From the NCBI GenBank assembly GCA_964482225.1, contig CAYZWT010000012.1, positions 46,623 to 110,622 of the forward strand: a stretch of DNA of 64,000 nucleotides. Reading direction: 5' to 3'. The position numbers and the translations under genes were made by a program. The notes under the pieces were generated by a model that saw only the letters and a program-made list of their open reading frames with translations, was not told the DNA's origin and searched no databases. This stretch comes from UBA1429 sp964482225 (GTDB lineage Bacteria; Chloroflexota; Anaerolineae; UBA1429). Below are positions 39,801-47,749 of the stretch, in pieces (position 1 is the first letter of the stretch; each line of letters opens with the position of its first letter).

Positions 39801-40112
39801 ATGTACGCAATCATCGAGACCGGCGGCAAGCAGTACAAGGTGCGCGTCGGCCAGACGCTGGACGTCGAGCTATTGGACGCCAATGCCGGTGATACCGTCG
39901 AGTTGGAGCGCGTCTTGATCGTCGCGGGCGAGGAGGGCGTCCAGGTGGGGACCCCGGTGATCGAGTCCGCCAAAGTGTCTGCCACCGTGGTGGATCACGT
40001 GCGCGGGCCCAAGCTGACGATCTTCCATTATCGGCCCAAGCAGCGTTACCGCGTCAAGAACGGCCATAGGCAGGATTATACGCGCATCAAGATCGAGACC
40101 ATCGAACTCTAG
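39801..40112 (+). CDS. rplU: 50S ribosomal protein L21
   Basis: 103-aa large-subunit protein that binds 23S rRNA. MYAIIETGGKQYKVRVGQTLDVELL is the family opening, and RPKQRYRVKNGHRQDYTRIKIETI is the C-terminal rRNA-binding motif. GGAGGATAG precedes ATG 39801; the longer frame from 39774 overlaps the leader. First gene of the conserved rplU-rpmA pair. Confidence 0.97.
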   Translation: MYAIIETGGKQYKVRVGQTLDVELLDANAGDTVELERVLIVAGEEGVQVGTPVIESAKVSATVVDHVRGPKLTIFHYRPKQRYRVKNGHRQDYTRIKIETIEL

Positions 40113-40145
40113 GGCCAGCGGCCTTGCAAGGGGAGGAATTATCGT

Positions 40146-40406
40146 ATGGCGCACAAAAAAGGAAGCGGAAGCTCTGCGAATAACCGCGATAGCGCCGGCA
40201 AGAGGCTAGGCGTCAAGCGTTTCGATGGCGAGTTGGTGACTGCCGGCTCGATCATCGTGCGACAGCGCGGCACTCGCATTCTGCCCGGCGAAAACGTCGG
40301 TTGTGGGCGTGACTTTACCCTGTTTGCCACCATGGACGGCTATGTCAAGTTCGAGCCGGTCCGCAAGGGACGCAAGCAGGTTTCGGTGCGAGCGGAGAGG
40401 GTATAA
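40146..40406 (+). CDS. rpmA: 50S ribosomal protein L27
   Basis: 86-aa protein. MAHKKGSGSSANNRDSAGKRLGVKRFDG is the glycine-rich N-terminus reaching the peptidyl-transferase centre, and GSIIVRQRGTRILPGENVG is the family core. The N-terminus begins directly at MAHKKG with no cleavable leader as found in Firmicutes. GGGGAGGAA precedes the ATG. Co-transcribed with rplU (33-base gap) and rpmE (3-base gap). Confidence 0.97.
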   Translation: MAHKKGSGSSANNRDSAGKRLGVKRFDGELVTAGSIIVRQRGTRILPGENVGCGRDFTLFATMDGYVKFEPVRKGRKQVSVRAERV

Positions 40407-40409
40407 CCC

Positions 40410-40751
40410 ATGAAGAAAGGCATCCATCCCAAGTTTTACCCCAACGCCACGGTGACCTGTGGCTGCGGCAATACATGGACCACGGGCTCGACCCAGGAAG
40501 AGATCCGCACCGACGTCTGCAGCGCCTGCCACCCCTTTTTCACGGGGCAGACGCAGCGTCTGGTGGACAGGGCCGGGCAGGTGGAGCGCTTTAACCGGCG
40601 CCTGGAGCAGGCTCAGGACTTGCGCCAGGAGCAGACCGAGCGCCGCGAGAGCAAGCAGCGCCGCCGCCGTGAGCGCCAGTTGATCGAGGTCGTGGAAGAG
40701 AACGACGTCGAGCCGATTGACATGAACGCGAACGAGCCGTCTGAGGCCTAG
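40410..40751 (+). CDS. rpmE: 50S ribosomal protein L31 with C-terminal extension
   Basis: 113-aa protein. The first ~70 residues are zinc-type L31: MKKGIHPKFYPNATVTCGCG with two Cys, then VCSACHPFFTGQ with two more, giving the four-Cys zinc set. Residues ~70-113 are a very charged tail (RRESKQRRRRERQ, then acidic VVEENDVEPID) that ordinary L31 (~70 aa) lacks. It starts three bases after rpmA stops. Confidence 0.95.
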   Translation: MKKGIHPKFYPNATVTCGCGNTWTTGSTQEEIRTDVCSACHPFFTGQTQRLVDRAGQVERFNRRLEQAQDLRQEQTERRESKQRRRRERQLIEVVEENDVEPIDMNANEPSEA

Positions 40752-40860
40752 TTCGGGTCTTGTCACGCAGGCCAGATAGCGCATCTTGAGAGGCAGAGCG
40801 GGCTCGCTCTGCCTCTATCTGTTGCAGGCAGGGCTGCACGCCACCACAAAGGGAGCCAGC

Positions 40861-41817
40861 ATGAGCCGATTCAACTATGGCGGCCAGGCCGTCATGGAGG
40901 GCGTGATGATGCGCGGCGAGCGCGAGTGGGCCGTGGCCGCCCGCGATCCCAAGGGCGAGATCGTGGCGCACCACGAGACCCTGCCCGCGGCCTACCGCAG
41001 CCCCGTGCTCAAGCTGCCCCTTTTGCGCGGCCTGATCTCCCTGTGGGACTCGCTGGGGCTGGGCATGCGGGCGCTGCTCTGGTCCAGCGACCTGGCCCTG
41101 GGCGAGGAGGAGGAGGTGCGCTTTACCGGGCCCCTGGCCTGGGGCACCGTCGCCGTCTCGTTGGCCCTGGGCATCGGCCTGTTCTTCCTCCTGCCCATGT
41201 TCCTCACCAGCCTGATTGACCGCTACATCCCCAGCGGCCTGCTGAGCAACCTGATCGAGGGCGGCATGCGGCTGGGTATCTTTGTGGGTTATATCGCCCT
41301 GATCGGCCTGTGGCCCGAGATCGGCCGCGTGTTTGCCTATCATGGGGCCGAGCACAAGACCATCAACGCCTACGAGGCAGGCGCCCCCCTGACGCCTGCA
41401 TCTGTGGCGGCCCATTCGCGGGTGCACACCCGCTGCGGCACCGGCTTTATGCTGCTGGTGCTGGTCATCTTTGTCATCATCGCCACACTGATGGGGCGCC
41501 CGCCCCTGCTGCTGCGGCTGGCCTCGCGCATCGTCCTGATCCCCATTGTGGCGGGCATCTCCTACGAGATCATCAAGTTCAGCGCCCGCAACTATACACG
41601 GAGCGCCCTGGTGCGGGCCGTCATGGCGCCCGGCCTGGCGCTGCAACAACTGACCACCCGCGAGCCCGAGCCCGCGATGCTGGAGGTGGCGATCCGCTCG
41701 CTCCAGCTCGTGTTGCGCGCCGAGGGTTTGCTAGAGCCGGAGGACGCCGAGACGCCAGAGCCCCTGGCGGCCGTTGCCCAAGCATTGGAAGGAGCCCAAA
41801 GAGCCCATGAGCACTGA
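40861..41817 (+). CDS. DUF1385 family membrane protein
   Basis: 318-aa member of the YqhQ/DUF1385 family. NYGGQAVMEGVMMRG is the family signature near the N-terminus, followed by SLWDSLGLGMRAL, membrane segments (TVAVSLALGIGLFFLLPMFL; LGIFVGYIALIGLW; GFMLLVLVIFVIIATLM), and the conserved YHGAEHKTINAYEAG and HTRCGTGF. The metal-like His/Cys pattern suggests a metal-dependent membrane enzyme or chaperone, but function is not established. AAGGGAG precedes ATG 40861. The end overlaps the malic enzyme start by 11 bases. It follows rpmE in the order common in Firmicutes and Chloroflexota. Confidence 0.92.
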   Translation: MSRFNYGGQAVMEGVMMRGEREWAVAARDPKGEIVAHHETLPAAYRSPVLKLPLLRGLISLWDSLGLGMRALLWSSDLALGEEEEVRFTGPLAWGTVAVSLALGIGLFFLLPMFLTSLIDRYIPSGLLSNLIEGGMRLGIFVGYIALIGLWPEIGRVFAYHGAEHKTINAYEAGAPLTPASVAAHSRVHTRCGTGFMLLVLVIFVIIATLMGRPPLLLRLASRIVLIPIVAGISYEIIKFSARNYTRSALVRAVMAPGLALQQLTTREPEPAMLEVAIRSLQLVLRAEGLLEPEDAETPEPLAAVAQALEGAQRAHEH

Positions 41818-43171
41818 TCCCTGCACTCGTGACGAGCAACTGGCCCGCGCCAACCGCCCGGCCGCCGAGGCCATGCGCCTGCACGCCCACTATCGCGGCA
41901 AGATCCAGACCGCGGCCAAGGTGCCGGTGCGCAGCTTTGACGATTTCGCCATCTGGTACACCCCCGGCGTGGCCGCGCCTTGCCGCGCCATCGCCGAGGA
42001 CCCCGCCCTGGTCTATGACTATACCAACAGGGCCAACACGGTGGCCATCGTCACCGATGGCACCCGCGTCCTGGGCCTGGGCGATATCGGCCCGCGCGGC
42101 GGCATGCCCGTCATGGAGGGCAAGGCCCTGCTGTTCAAGTACCTGGGCGGCGTGGACGCCGTGCCCCTGTGCCTGGAAACCAAGTCGGCGGAGGATATCA
42201 TCCGCACGGTGCGGCTGATCCAGCCCACCTTTGGCGGCATCAACCTGGAGGATATCTCCCAGCCCAAGTGCTTTGAGGTGCTGGACACCCTGCGGGCCGA
42301 CCCTGGCATCGAGATCCCGGTCTTTCACGACGACCAGCAGGGCACGGCCACGGTGCTGTTGGCGGGGCTGCTCAACGCTCTCAAGCTGACCAACCGCGAC
42401 ATCCGCAACACCCGCTTTGTCATGGTGGGCATGGGCGCGGCCAACGTGGCAACCCTGCGCCTGCTGCTGGCCAGCGGCGTGGGCATGGAGCAGGTCGTGG
42501 CCTGCGATAGCCGGGGCATCCTGAACCCCGCCCGCGAGGACGTGATCGCCCAGCAGGCGTCCTTCCCCGACAAGCACCGCCTGTGCATGGAGAGCAACCC
42601 GGAGGGGCGCTGCGGCGGCCCCGCCGAGGCGCTGGAGGACGCCGACGTGCTGATCGCCTTTGCCAGCCCGGGCCCCGGCGTGATCAAGCCCGAGTGGGTG
42701 GCCGGCATGGCCAAGGATAGCATCGTCTTTGCCTGCTCGAACCCGGTGCCCGAGATCTGGCCCTGGGAGGCCGCCGAGGCGGGCGCCCGCATCGTGGGCA
42801 CGGGCCGCTCCGATTTCCCCAACCAGCTCAACAACTCACTGGGCTTTCCGGGCATCTTTCGCGGGGCGCTGGATGTGCGCGCCCGCACCATCACCGACGA
42901 GATGTGCCTGGCCGCCGCCGAGGCCCTGGCCCTGGCCGGCGAGGAAATCGGGCTGGACGACGAGCACATTGTGCCGGACATGCAGGAAGACGGCCTCTAC
43001 GCCCGCGAGGCGGCGGCCGTGGGCCTCAAGGCCATCGAGCAGGGGCTGGCCCGCGTCACGTTCACGGGCGAGGAGCTCTATGCCCTGGCGGACGAGCGCA
43101 TCCGCAACGCCCGCGCCATGATTCACGCGCTGATGGACGAGGGGATCATCCCCGAGGCGCCGGGGGAGTAG
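41807..43171 (+). CDS. NAD(P)-dependent malic enzyme
   Basis: Oxidative decarboxylation of malate to pyruvate; 454 aa, the short bacterial form without the phosphotransacetylase-like C-terminal domain. Motifs: FAIWYTPGVAAPCRAI, TDGTRVLGLGDIGPRGGMPVMEGK (catalytic Tyr and Lys region), GGINLEDISQPKCFEVL, VFHDDQQGTATVLLAGLLNAL (metal Asp) and the nucleotide loop FVMVGMGAANVATLRLL. The ATG at 41807 is inside the end of DUF1385, with AAGGAG upstream, so translation is probably coupled. About 45 residues after the nucleotide-binding domain form the C-terminal end. Confidence 0.93.
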   Translation: MSTDPCTRDEQLARANRPAAEAMRLHAHYRGKIQTAAKVPVRSFDDFAIWYTPGVAAPCRAIAEDPALVYDYTNRANTVAIVTDGTRVLGLGDIGPRGGMPVMEGKALLFKYLGGVDAVPLCLETKSAEDIIRTVRLIQPTFGGINLEDISQPKCFEVLDTLRADPGIEIPVFHDDQQGTATVLLAGLLNALKLTNRDIRNTRFVMVGMGAANVATLRLLLASGVGMEQVVACDSRGILNPAREDVIAQQASFPDKHRLCMESNPEGRCGGPAEALEDADVLIAFASPGPGVIKPEWVAGMAKDSIVFACSNPVPEIWPWEAAEAGARIVGTGRSDFPNQLNNSLGFPGIFRGALDVRARTITDEMCLAAAEALALAGEEIGLDDEHIVPDMQEDGLYAREAAAVGLKAIEQGLARVTFTGEELYALADERIRNARAMIHALMDEGIIPEAPGE

Positions 43172-43197
43172 GCGCAGCACAACCCGCAGGATGAACG

Positions 43198-43230
43198 AAC
43201 CGCCCGGAGCGTATGTGCCCGGGCGGTTTT
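43198..43230 (+). terminator. Intrinsic terminator after malic enzyme
   Basis: AACCGCCCGG (43198-43207) pairs perfectly with CCGGGCGGTT (43219-43228), ending in TTTT. Confidence 0.85.
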
Positions 43231-43284
43231 GCTTGTGTTGTGAGGAGGCACTGAGTAGAATCGGGGCGTACTGGAAGCGATTGT

Positions 43285-43312
43285 GTTGGGGCACGGCATG
43301 CCGTGCCCCAAC
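43285..43312. repeat. REP palindrome, complete copy
   Basis: A perfect 28-bp palindrome with arms GTTGGGGCACGGCA and its reverse complement. It lies 148 bases upstream of the RAYT gene, in the position typical of REP-RAYT pairs. Confidence 0.85.
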
Positions 43313-43459
43313 GGAACGTAGCGCCTAACTCGGTCTCCGATGAGTTGCGGGTGGCGGACGGGAAGCGATGGGTGGAGGCCGAGGTTGTCGCTGACTATAT
43401 GCTCCGTCGAATGACCGAGTCAGACATCGAAAGCACCATGCCAATCCGGTGGGTGGCCC

Positions 43460-44032
43460 ATGTCGCAATATGATCCCGACCGGTACCATCGGCGATCCAT
43501 TCGCCTCAAGGGCTACGACTATGCCCAGGCCGGGGCCTATTTCGTCACCCTCTGCACGCAGGAGCGGGCTTGCCTGTTCGGCGAGGTGGTGGATGGTGAG
43601 ATGCGCCTGGACGCGGGGCGACAGATCGTGCGCCAATGCTGGGCGGAGATCCCCATCCATTTCCCCCGTGTGGCGTTGGATGCGTTCGTCGTTATGCCCA
43701 ACCACGTGCATGGCATCATCATTCTTACGGACGATATGAAGGTTGGGGCGCGGCATGCCGAGGTTGGGGCGCGGCATGCCGTGCCCCAACAAACCGAACG
43801 TTTCGGGCAACCGGTGGCGGGGTCCATCCCCACGGTCATCCGATCCCTCAAATCCGCTGTCGCGTACCGTCTCAATGCCCTGCGCGGAACACCAGATACG
43901 CCCGTCTGGCAGCGCAACTATTACGAGCACATCATCCGCAACGAGCGGGCTTTGATCGCCATTCGCGCGTATATCCTGAAGAACCCGATACAATGGGCCG
44001 TTGACTGCGAGAACCCGCAACGGCGCGTGTAG
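43460..44032 (+). CDS. REP-associated tyrosine transposase (RAYT, IS200-like), with REP inside the gene
   Basis: 190-aa Y1/HUH transposase of the REP-associated group. RRSIRLKGYDYAQAGAYFVTLCTQERACLFG is the family opening (given here in two parts: RRSIRLKGYDYAQAG, AYFVTLCTQERACLFG). The HUH pair is in MPNHVHGIIIL (residues 79-89), and the candidate catalytic Tyr is in NYYEHIIRNERAL (~154). Residues ~96-110, GARHAEVGARHAVPQ, are encoded by a REP palindrome at 43742-43790, inserted in frame between the HUH motif and the helical domain. No clear Shine-Dalgarno precedes ATG 43460. It probably mobilises or once mobilised the REP sequences of this genome. Confidence 0.9.
   Translation: MSQYDPDRYHRRSIRLKGYDYAQAGAYFVTLCTQERACLFGEVVDGEMRLDAGRQIVRQCWAEIPIHFPRVALDAFVVMPNHVHGIIILTDDMKVGARHAEVGARHAVPQQTERFGQPVAGSIPTVIRSLKSAVAYRLNALRGTPDTPVWQRNYYEHIIRNERALIAIRAYILKNPIQWAVDCENPQRRV
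43742..43790. repeat. REP copy and half copy inside the RAYT gene
   Basis: A half unit at 43742-43760 and a full palindromic unit at 43763-43790 (GGCGCGGCATGCCG core, GTTGGGG/CCCCAAC flanks with one variant base pair). Translated in frame as GARHAEVGARHAVPQ. Confidence 0.85.
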
Positions 44033-44168
44033 GGGCAGCCAGGTGTATGTATGCGCAGGCCGGCCGAAACCCGGGCGGGCCATAGTTTGCCAAGAAGAGC
44101 GACTACGTGCTCCGTTACATCAACGAAGGCGATGTAGAGGGCATTGCCCTGGCCTGGTTCGGGTGCCC

Positions 44169-45428
44169 TCACCCGCTGCGCAGCACCTCCCCCCGCCGCA
44201 GTCGCGCCCGCAGCCGCAGCGCCGCAACGCCCACATAGACGGCGCCCGCCAGGATCAGGGCCGCGTTGACGCCCAGCATGGGCCGAAAGCCGAGCCACTG
44301 GGTCAGCGCGCCGCCTGTGGCGCCCCCCAGGATCGCGCCCAGCCCCCCGGCAGAGCCGAACAGCCCCGCCACACGCCCGCGCTGGGCCTGGCCGCGCACC
44401 TCGGTGGCATAGGCCATGGCCGCGATGGTGAACGCCGAAAAGGCAAACCCGCGCACCAACTGCACCGCCAGGATCCAGGGCATGCCCGGGGCCACGATAT
44501 AGCCCGTGAACACCAGACACCAGGCCACAAAGCCCATGCTGAGCATCGCCAGGCGGCCCGTGCGGTCCGAGAGCCAGCCCGCCAGCACCATCAGCGGGAA
44601 CTCGGAGAGGGAGGCCAGCGCCCACAGGCGGCTCATGGCCGTGGGGGTATAGCCCACTTCGCTGACCATATAGTTGGCCCATACGGCATAGACCGCCCCC
44701 ATCACCAGCGACCAGAGAAAGGACGAGACCAAGAGCGGCGCCAGGGGCAGCAACGCGGCTTGCTCCTGACTGGGGGCGCGCCGCGCAACGCGCAGCGTCT
44801 GCAACCGGCGGCCCAGGGCGGCAGGCGCCTGGCGCAACGCTTGCAGGATGCCGCTCCACAGGGCGCCCTCGCCCGGCTGGTGGGGCTCGCGGATGAACAG
44901 GGTGAGGACGGCGGCGGCCAGGGCCAGCCCCCCCGCCAGGCCAAAGGGCGCCCGCAGCGAGAGCCGGTCGGCGATGAACCCCGCATTCAGCGCCATCAGG
45001 CCAAAGCCCAGGGAGGCCAGGCCGCGATAGGCGCCCACGCGGCGGCCCCGCGCCTGGGCCCGCGCTTCGAGCAGGTCGCCCATCAACGCCAGGCTGGCGA
45101 CGCCATAGGCCGCCTGAGCGAGGGCGCTCAGGGTGTGCCACACATAGAGGTAGCGAAAGTCGGGCGCCAGGGCGATCATCCCATCGGCAAAGGCCAGGGC
45201 CAGCAGCCCCGCCAGCATGATCGCCTTGCGGCGGCCCAGTCGGTCCGAGAGGCCGCCCCAAAAGGCGTTGGCCGCCACGCCCGTGAACGAGGCCACCGTC
45301 CCCAGCAGGCCGATGGCCACATAGCCCGCGCCCAGGGACTCGGCATAGAGGGACGAGACCGGCGCGGTGATCCCCCGCGACATGAACAGGATGAAGCCGA
45401 TGACGGTCAGCAAGGCAAAGGCGGACAT
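44169..45428 (-). CDS. Major facilitator superfamily transporter
   Basis: 419-aa MFS protein with about twelve hydrophobic segments. The loop 2-3 signature is NAFWGGLSDRLGRRKAIMLAG and the equivalent loop in the second half is LAGWLSDRTGRLAMLSMG. AGGAG-like AAGGGG precedes ATG 45428; the frame continues upstream only into the mobile element. The pattern resembles drug or sugar efflux-type MFS proteins; substrate unknown. It is divergent from the M42 peptidase, and the shared spacer holds mobile element copy B. Confidence 0.88.
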   Translation of the reverse strand: MSAFALLTVIGFILFMSRGITAPVSSLYAESLGAGYVAIGLLGTVASFTGVAANAFWGGLSDRLGRRKAIMLAGLLALAFADGMIALAPDFRYLYVWHTLSALAQAAYGVASLALMGDLLEARAQARGRRVGAYRGLASLGFGLMALNAGFIADRLSLRAPFGLAGGLALAAAVLTLFIREPHQPGEGALWSGILQALRQAPAALGRRLQTLRVARRAPSQEQAALLPLAPLLVSSFLWSLVMGAVYAVWANYMVSEVGYTPTAMSRLWALASLSEFPLMVLAGWLSDRTGRLAMLSMGFVAWCLVFTGYIVAPGMPWILAVQLVRGFAFSAFTIAAMAYATEVRGQAQRGRVAGLFGSAGGLGAILGGATGGALTQWLGFRPMLGVNAALILAGAVYVGVAALRLRARLRRGEVLRSG

Positions 45429-45460
45429 GGCAACCCCTTGGGTGGATTTCAGGCCGCCGG

Positions 45461-45488
45461 ATTCTAGCCCAACGGGCGGCCAATGCAA
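45461..45488 (-). promoter_or_regulatory. Promoter of the MFS gene, -35 inside the target duplication
   Basis: On the minus strand TTGCAT (45488-45483), 16-base spacer, TAGAAT (45466-45461). The -35 hexamer lies within the 8-bp duplication (45481-45488) that borders mobile element copy B. Confidence 0.6.
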
Positions 45489-45628
45489 GTATCAGTTCAG
45501 AACTGAGGGGAGAGGGCGGGCGAGACGCCCGCCCTCCATAGCCAAGGCTGTGTGCTCACCGATTGCAGGATAGTGGCATCACCGTCCTGGGCAGTCAAGA
45601 ACTCATCCCCCCGATTCTGAACTGATAC
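45489..45628. mobile_element. Non-autonomous inverted-repeat element, copy B (140 bp, best ends)
   Basis: The ends GTATCAGTTCAGAACTGAGG and the inverted GTATCAGTTCAGAATCGG at the right pair over ~21 bases. It is bounded by perfect 8-bp duplications CAATGCAA (45481-45488 and 45629-45636). A perfect 11-bp hairpin lies at 45512-45536. No coding capacity. Confidence 0.9.
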
Positions 45629-45654
45629 CAATGCAAAGCGGCCCGATCCGCCGC

Positions 45655-45683
45655 TTGCGCGAACGCGCCCTTGGCCCTAGAAT
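45655..45683 (+). promoter_or_regulatory. Promoter of the M42 peptidase gene
   Basis: TTGCGC (45655-45660), 17-base spacer, TAGAAT (45678-45683); start near 45690, ~35 nt before the ATG. Confidence 0.5.
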
Positions 45684-45724
45684 GCCCGGGTAATCTGGAT
45701 CATCCTCCCCGAAAGGTGTGCGAT

Positions 45725-46789
45725 ATGGCGCAAACGATTGACATGGCGGTTCTGATCGAGACGCTGGTCGAGCTGCTGGAAACCCCCAGCCCCACCGGCT
45801 ATCACGACGAGATCATGGCCCGCATCGAGGCCCGCCTGAGGGCGCTGGCCCTGCCCGGCCTGGCGCTGACCCGCACCGCCAAGGGCGCACTCCTGGCCAC
45901 CCTGCCCGGCCAGCGCAGCGACGCCCCCCGCGCCCTCTCGGCCCACGTGGACACCCTGGGCGCCATGGTGCGCGGGATCAAGGCCAACGGACGCCTGCTC
46001 CTGACCCAACTGGGCGGCTATGCCTGGAACTCGGTGGAGAACGAGAACGTCACCATCCACACCGTGCGCGATGGCTTGCGCCTGCGCGGGACGATCCAGA
46101 CCGTGAGCCCCAGCGTGCACACCAGCGACCAGGCGCGCAACGGCAAGCGAGAGGATGAGCGCATGGAGGTGCGCCTGGATGCCCGCACGGCCAGCAAGGC
46201 CGAGACCGAGGCCCTGGGCATTGACGTGGGCGATTTCGTCTCCTTTGACCCCCGGGTCGAGCTGACCGATACAGGTTATGTCAAGAGCCGACACCTGGAC
46301 GACAAGGCGGGCGTGGCGGTGATGCTGGCCGTGCTAGAAGCCCTGGCCCGTTCCGGCCAGCTTCCGGCCCAGCGTACGACCTTTTTCTTTAGCAACTATG
46401 AGGAGGTGGGCCACGGCGCATCGGCCGGGCTGCCCGCCGACCTGGCCGAGTTGCTGGTGATTGACATGGCCGCCAGCACCACCGGCGAGCACCAGAACTC
46501 GGACGAGTACTCGGTGGGCATCTGCGCCAAGGATACATCCGGCCCCTACGACCTGGCGCTGCGCCGCCGCCTGACGGCCCTGGCCGTCGCCCAGGCGACC
46601 CCCTACCGCATTGACACCTACCCCCACTATGGCTCCGATGGCAGCGCCTATCTGCGGGCGGGGGGCAATGTGCGCGTGGGGCTCATCGGCCCCGGCGTGG
46701 ATGCCAGTCACGCCTACGAGCGCACCCACCGCGATAGCCTGTTGGCCACCGCCGAGCTGGCGCTCCGTTACATCCTGTCCAACGACTGA
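45725..46789 (+). CDS. M42 family metallopeptidase (glutamyl aminopeptidase-like)
   Basis: Cytoplasmic dinuclear-metal aminopeptidase of 354 aa. Metal and catalytic motifs: ALSAHVDTLGAMV (His and Asp), RHLDDKAGVAVMLAVLE (bridging Asp), FFFSNYEEVGHGASAG (Glu-Glu), LLVIDMAAST (Asp) and a late HAYERTHRDS (His). GAAAGGTG precedes ATG 45725. Family members are large tetrahedral peptidases that trim peptides or act as cellulase-like relatives. It is followed by larC at 33 bases, possibly in one transcript. Confidence 0.92.
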   Translation: MAQTIDMAVLIETLVELLETPSPTGYHDEIMARIEARLRALALPGLALTRTAKGALLATLPGQRSDAPRALSAHVDTLGAMVRGIKANGRLLLTQLGGYAWNSVENENVTIHTVRDGLRLRGTIQTVSPSVHTSDQARNGKREDERMEVRLDARTASKAETEALGIDVGDFVSFDPRVELTDTGYVKSRHLDDKAGVAVMLAVLEALARSGQLPAQRTTFFFSNYEEVGHGASAGLPADLAELLVIDMAASTTGEHQNSDEYSVGICAKDTSGPYDLALRRRLTALAVAQATPYRIDTYPHYGSDGSAYLRAGGNVRVGLIGPGVDASHAYERTHRDSLLATAELALRYILSND

Positions 46790-46822
46790 TCGTTTTGACG
46801 GTAACACACGAAAGGTTCTGAC

Positions 46823-47725
46823 GTGAGCAAGCGCATCGCCTATTTCGACTGTTTCTCCGGCGCCTCCGGCGACATGCTGTTGGCCGCCCTGCTGGATGCG
46901 GGGCTGCCCCTGGATGACCTGCGCGCCGACCTGGCCCAGATGCCCGTGCAAGGCTACGAGCTCAAGCTGGAGCCCGCCCGCCAGCACGGCATCACCGGCA
47001 GCCATTTCGACGTCATTGACCTGGGGCAGGAACGCCCGGCCCGCAACCTGAGTCTGATCCGCAAGATCCTGGCCCACACCGCCCTGCCCGAGCCCGTGCT
47101 CGCCAACGCCCTGCGGGTGTTCACCCGCCTGGGCCAGGCCGAGGCGCGGGTGCATGGCGTGGGGCTGGACGAGATCCACTTTCACGAGGTGGGCGCCATA
47201 GACGCGCTGGTGGACATTGTGGGGTTCTGCTCGGCGATCGAGCGCCTGGGCATCGCGGCGGTCTATGCCTCGGCCCTGCCCCTGGGCAGCGGCGTGGTGC
47301 GCACCGAGCACGGCCTGTTGCCGGTGCCCGCCCCCGCCACCCTGGCGCTGCTGGCCGAGGTGGGCGCGCCTGTGCTGAGCGACGAGGCGCGGGGCGAGCT
47401 GGTCACCCCCACCGGGGCGGCCCTGCTCAGCACCCTGGCCACCTTTGAGCGGCCCGCCATGCGGGTGCAGCAGGTGGGTTATGGCTTTGGAACAAAAGAG
47501 TTCCCCTGGCCCAACATGGTCCGGGTCTGGATCGGCGAGGAGATCGAGAACGCGCCGCGCGGCCCGCGCGCCCTGGCGGAGCATGCCCACGCGCACGGCC
47601 ATACACATGCAGAAGGGGAGCATACCCACGGGCACGAGCATCCCCACGAGCATGGCCATGACCATAGCCACGGGCACGAGCATCCGCACACCCATGAGCA
47701 TGAGCACGGCCATAGCCACGAGTAG
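46823..47725 (+). CDS. larC: LarC-type nickel insertion protein, short form with His-rich tail
   Basis: 300-aa protein starting with GTG. The N-terminal ~250 residues are the LarC1 part: AYFDCFSGASGDMLLAALLDAG, HEVGAIDALVDIVGFCSAIERLG, PLGSGVVRTEHGLLPVPAPATL and ELVTPTGAALL. Residues ~255-300 are almost pure His with Glu, Gly and Asp. LarC matures the nickel-pincer cofactor of lactate racemase. In Lactobacillus plantarum LarC is made by a frameshift joining LarC1 to LarC2. Here no LarC2 frame follows; the next gene is a glycosyltransferase 24 bases on. AAAGG precedes the start. larA, larB and larE are not in the window. Confidence 0.88.
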   Translation: MSKRIAYFDCFSGASGDMLLAALLDAGLPLDDLRADLAQMPVQGYELKLEPARQHGITGSHFDVIDLGQERPARNLSLIRKILAHTALPEPVLANALRVFTRLGQAEARVHGVGLDEIHFHEVGAIDALVDIVGFCSAIERLGIAAVYASALPLGSGVVRTEHGLLPVPAPATLALLAEVGAPVLSDEARGELVTPTGAALLSTLATFERPAMRVQQVGYGFGTKEFPWPNMVRVWIGEEIENAPRGPRALAEHAHAHGHTHAEGEHTHGHEHPHEHGHDHSHGHEHPHTHEHEHGHSHE

Positions 47726-47749
47726 CCGAGGTGGGGAGCGAGAGGGACC

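Noticed and set aside
43921..45483. Minus-strand open frame of 520 codons
   Set aside because: It is a frame shadow of the MFS gene at 44169-45428; the MFS frame has the family motifs and membrane segments, and this one is Arg/Pro/Gly-rich noise.
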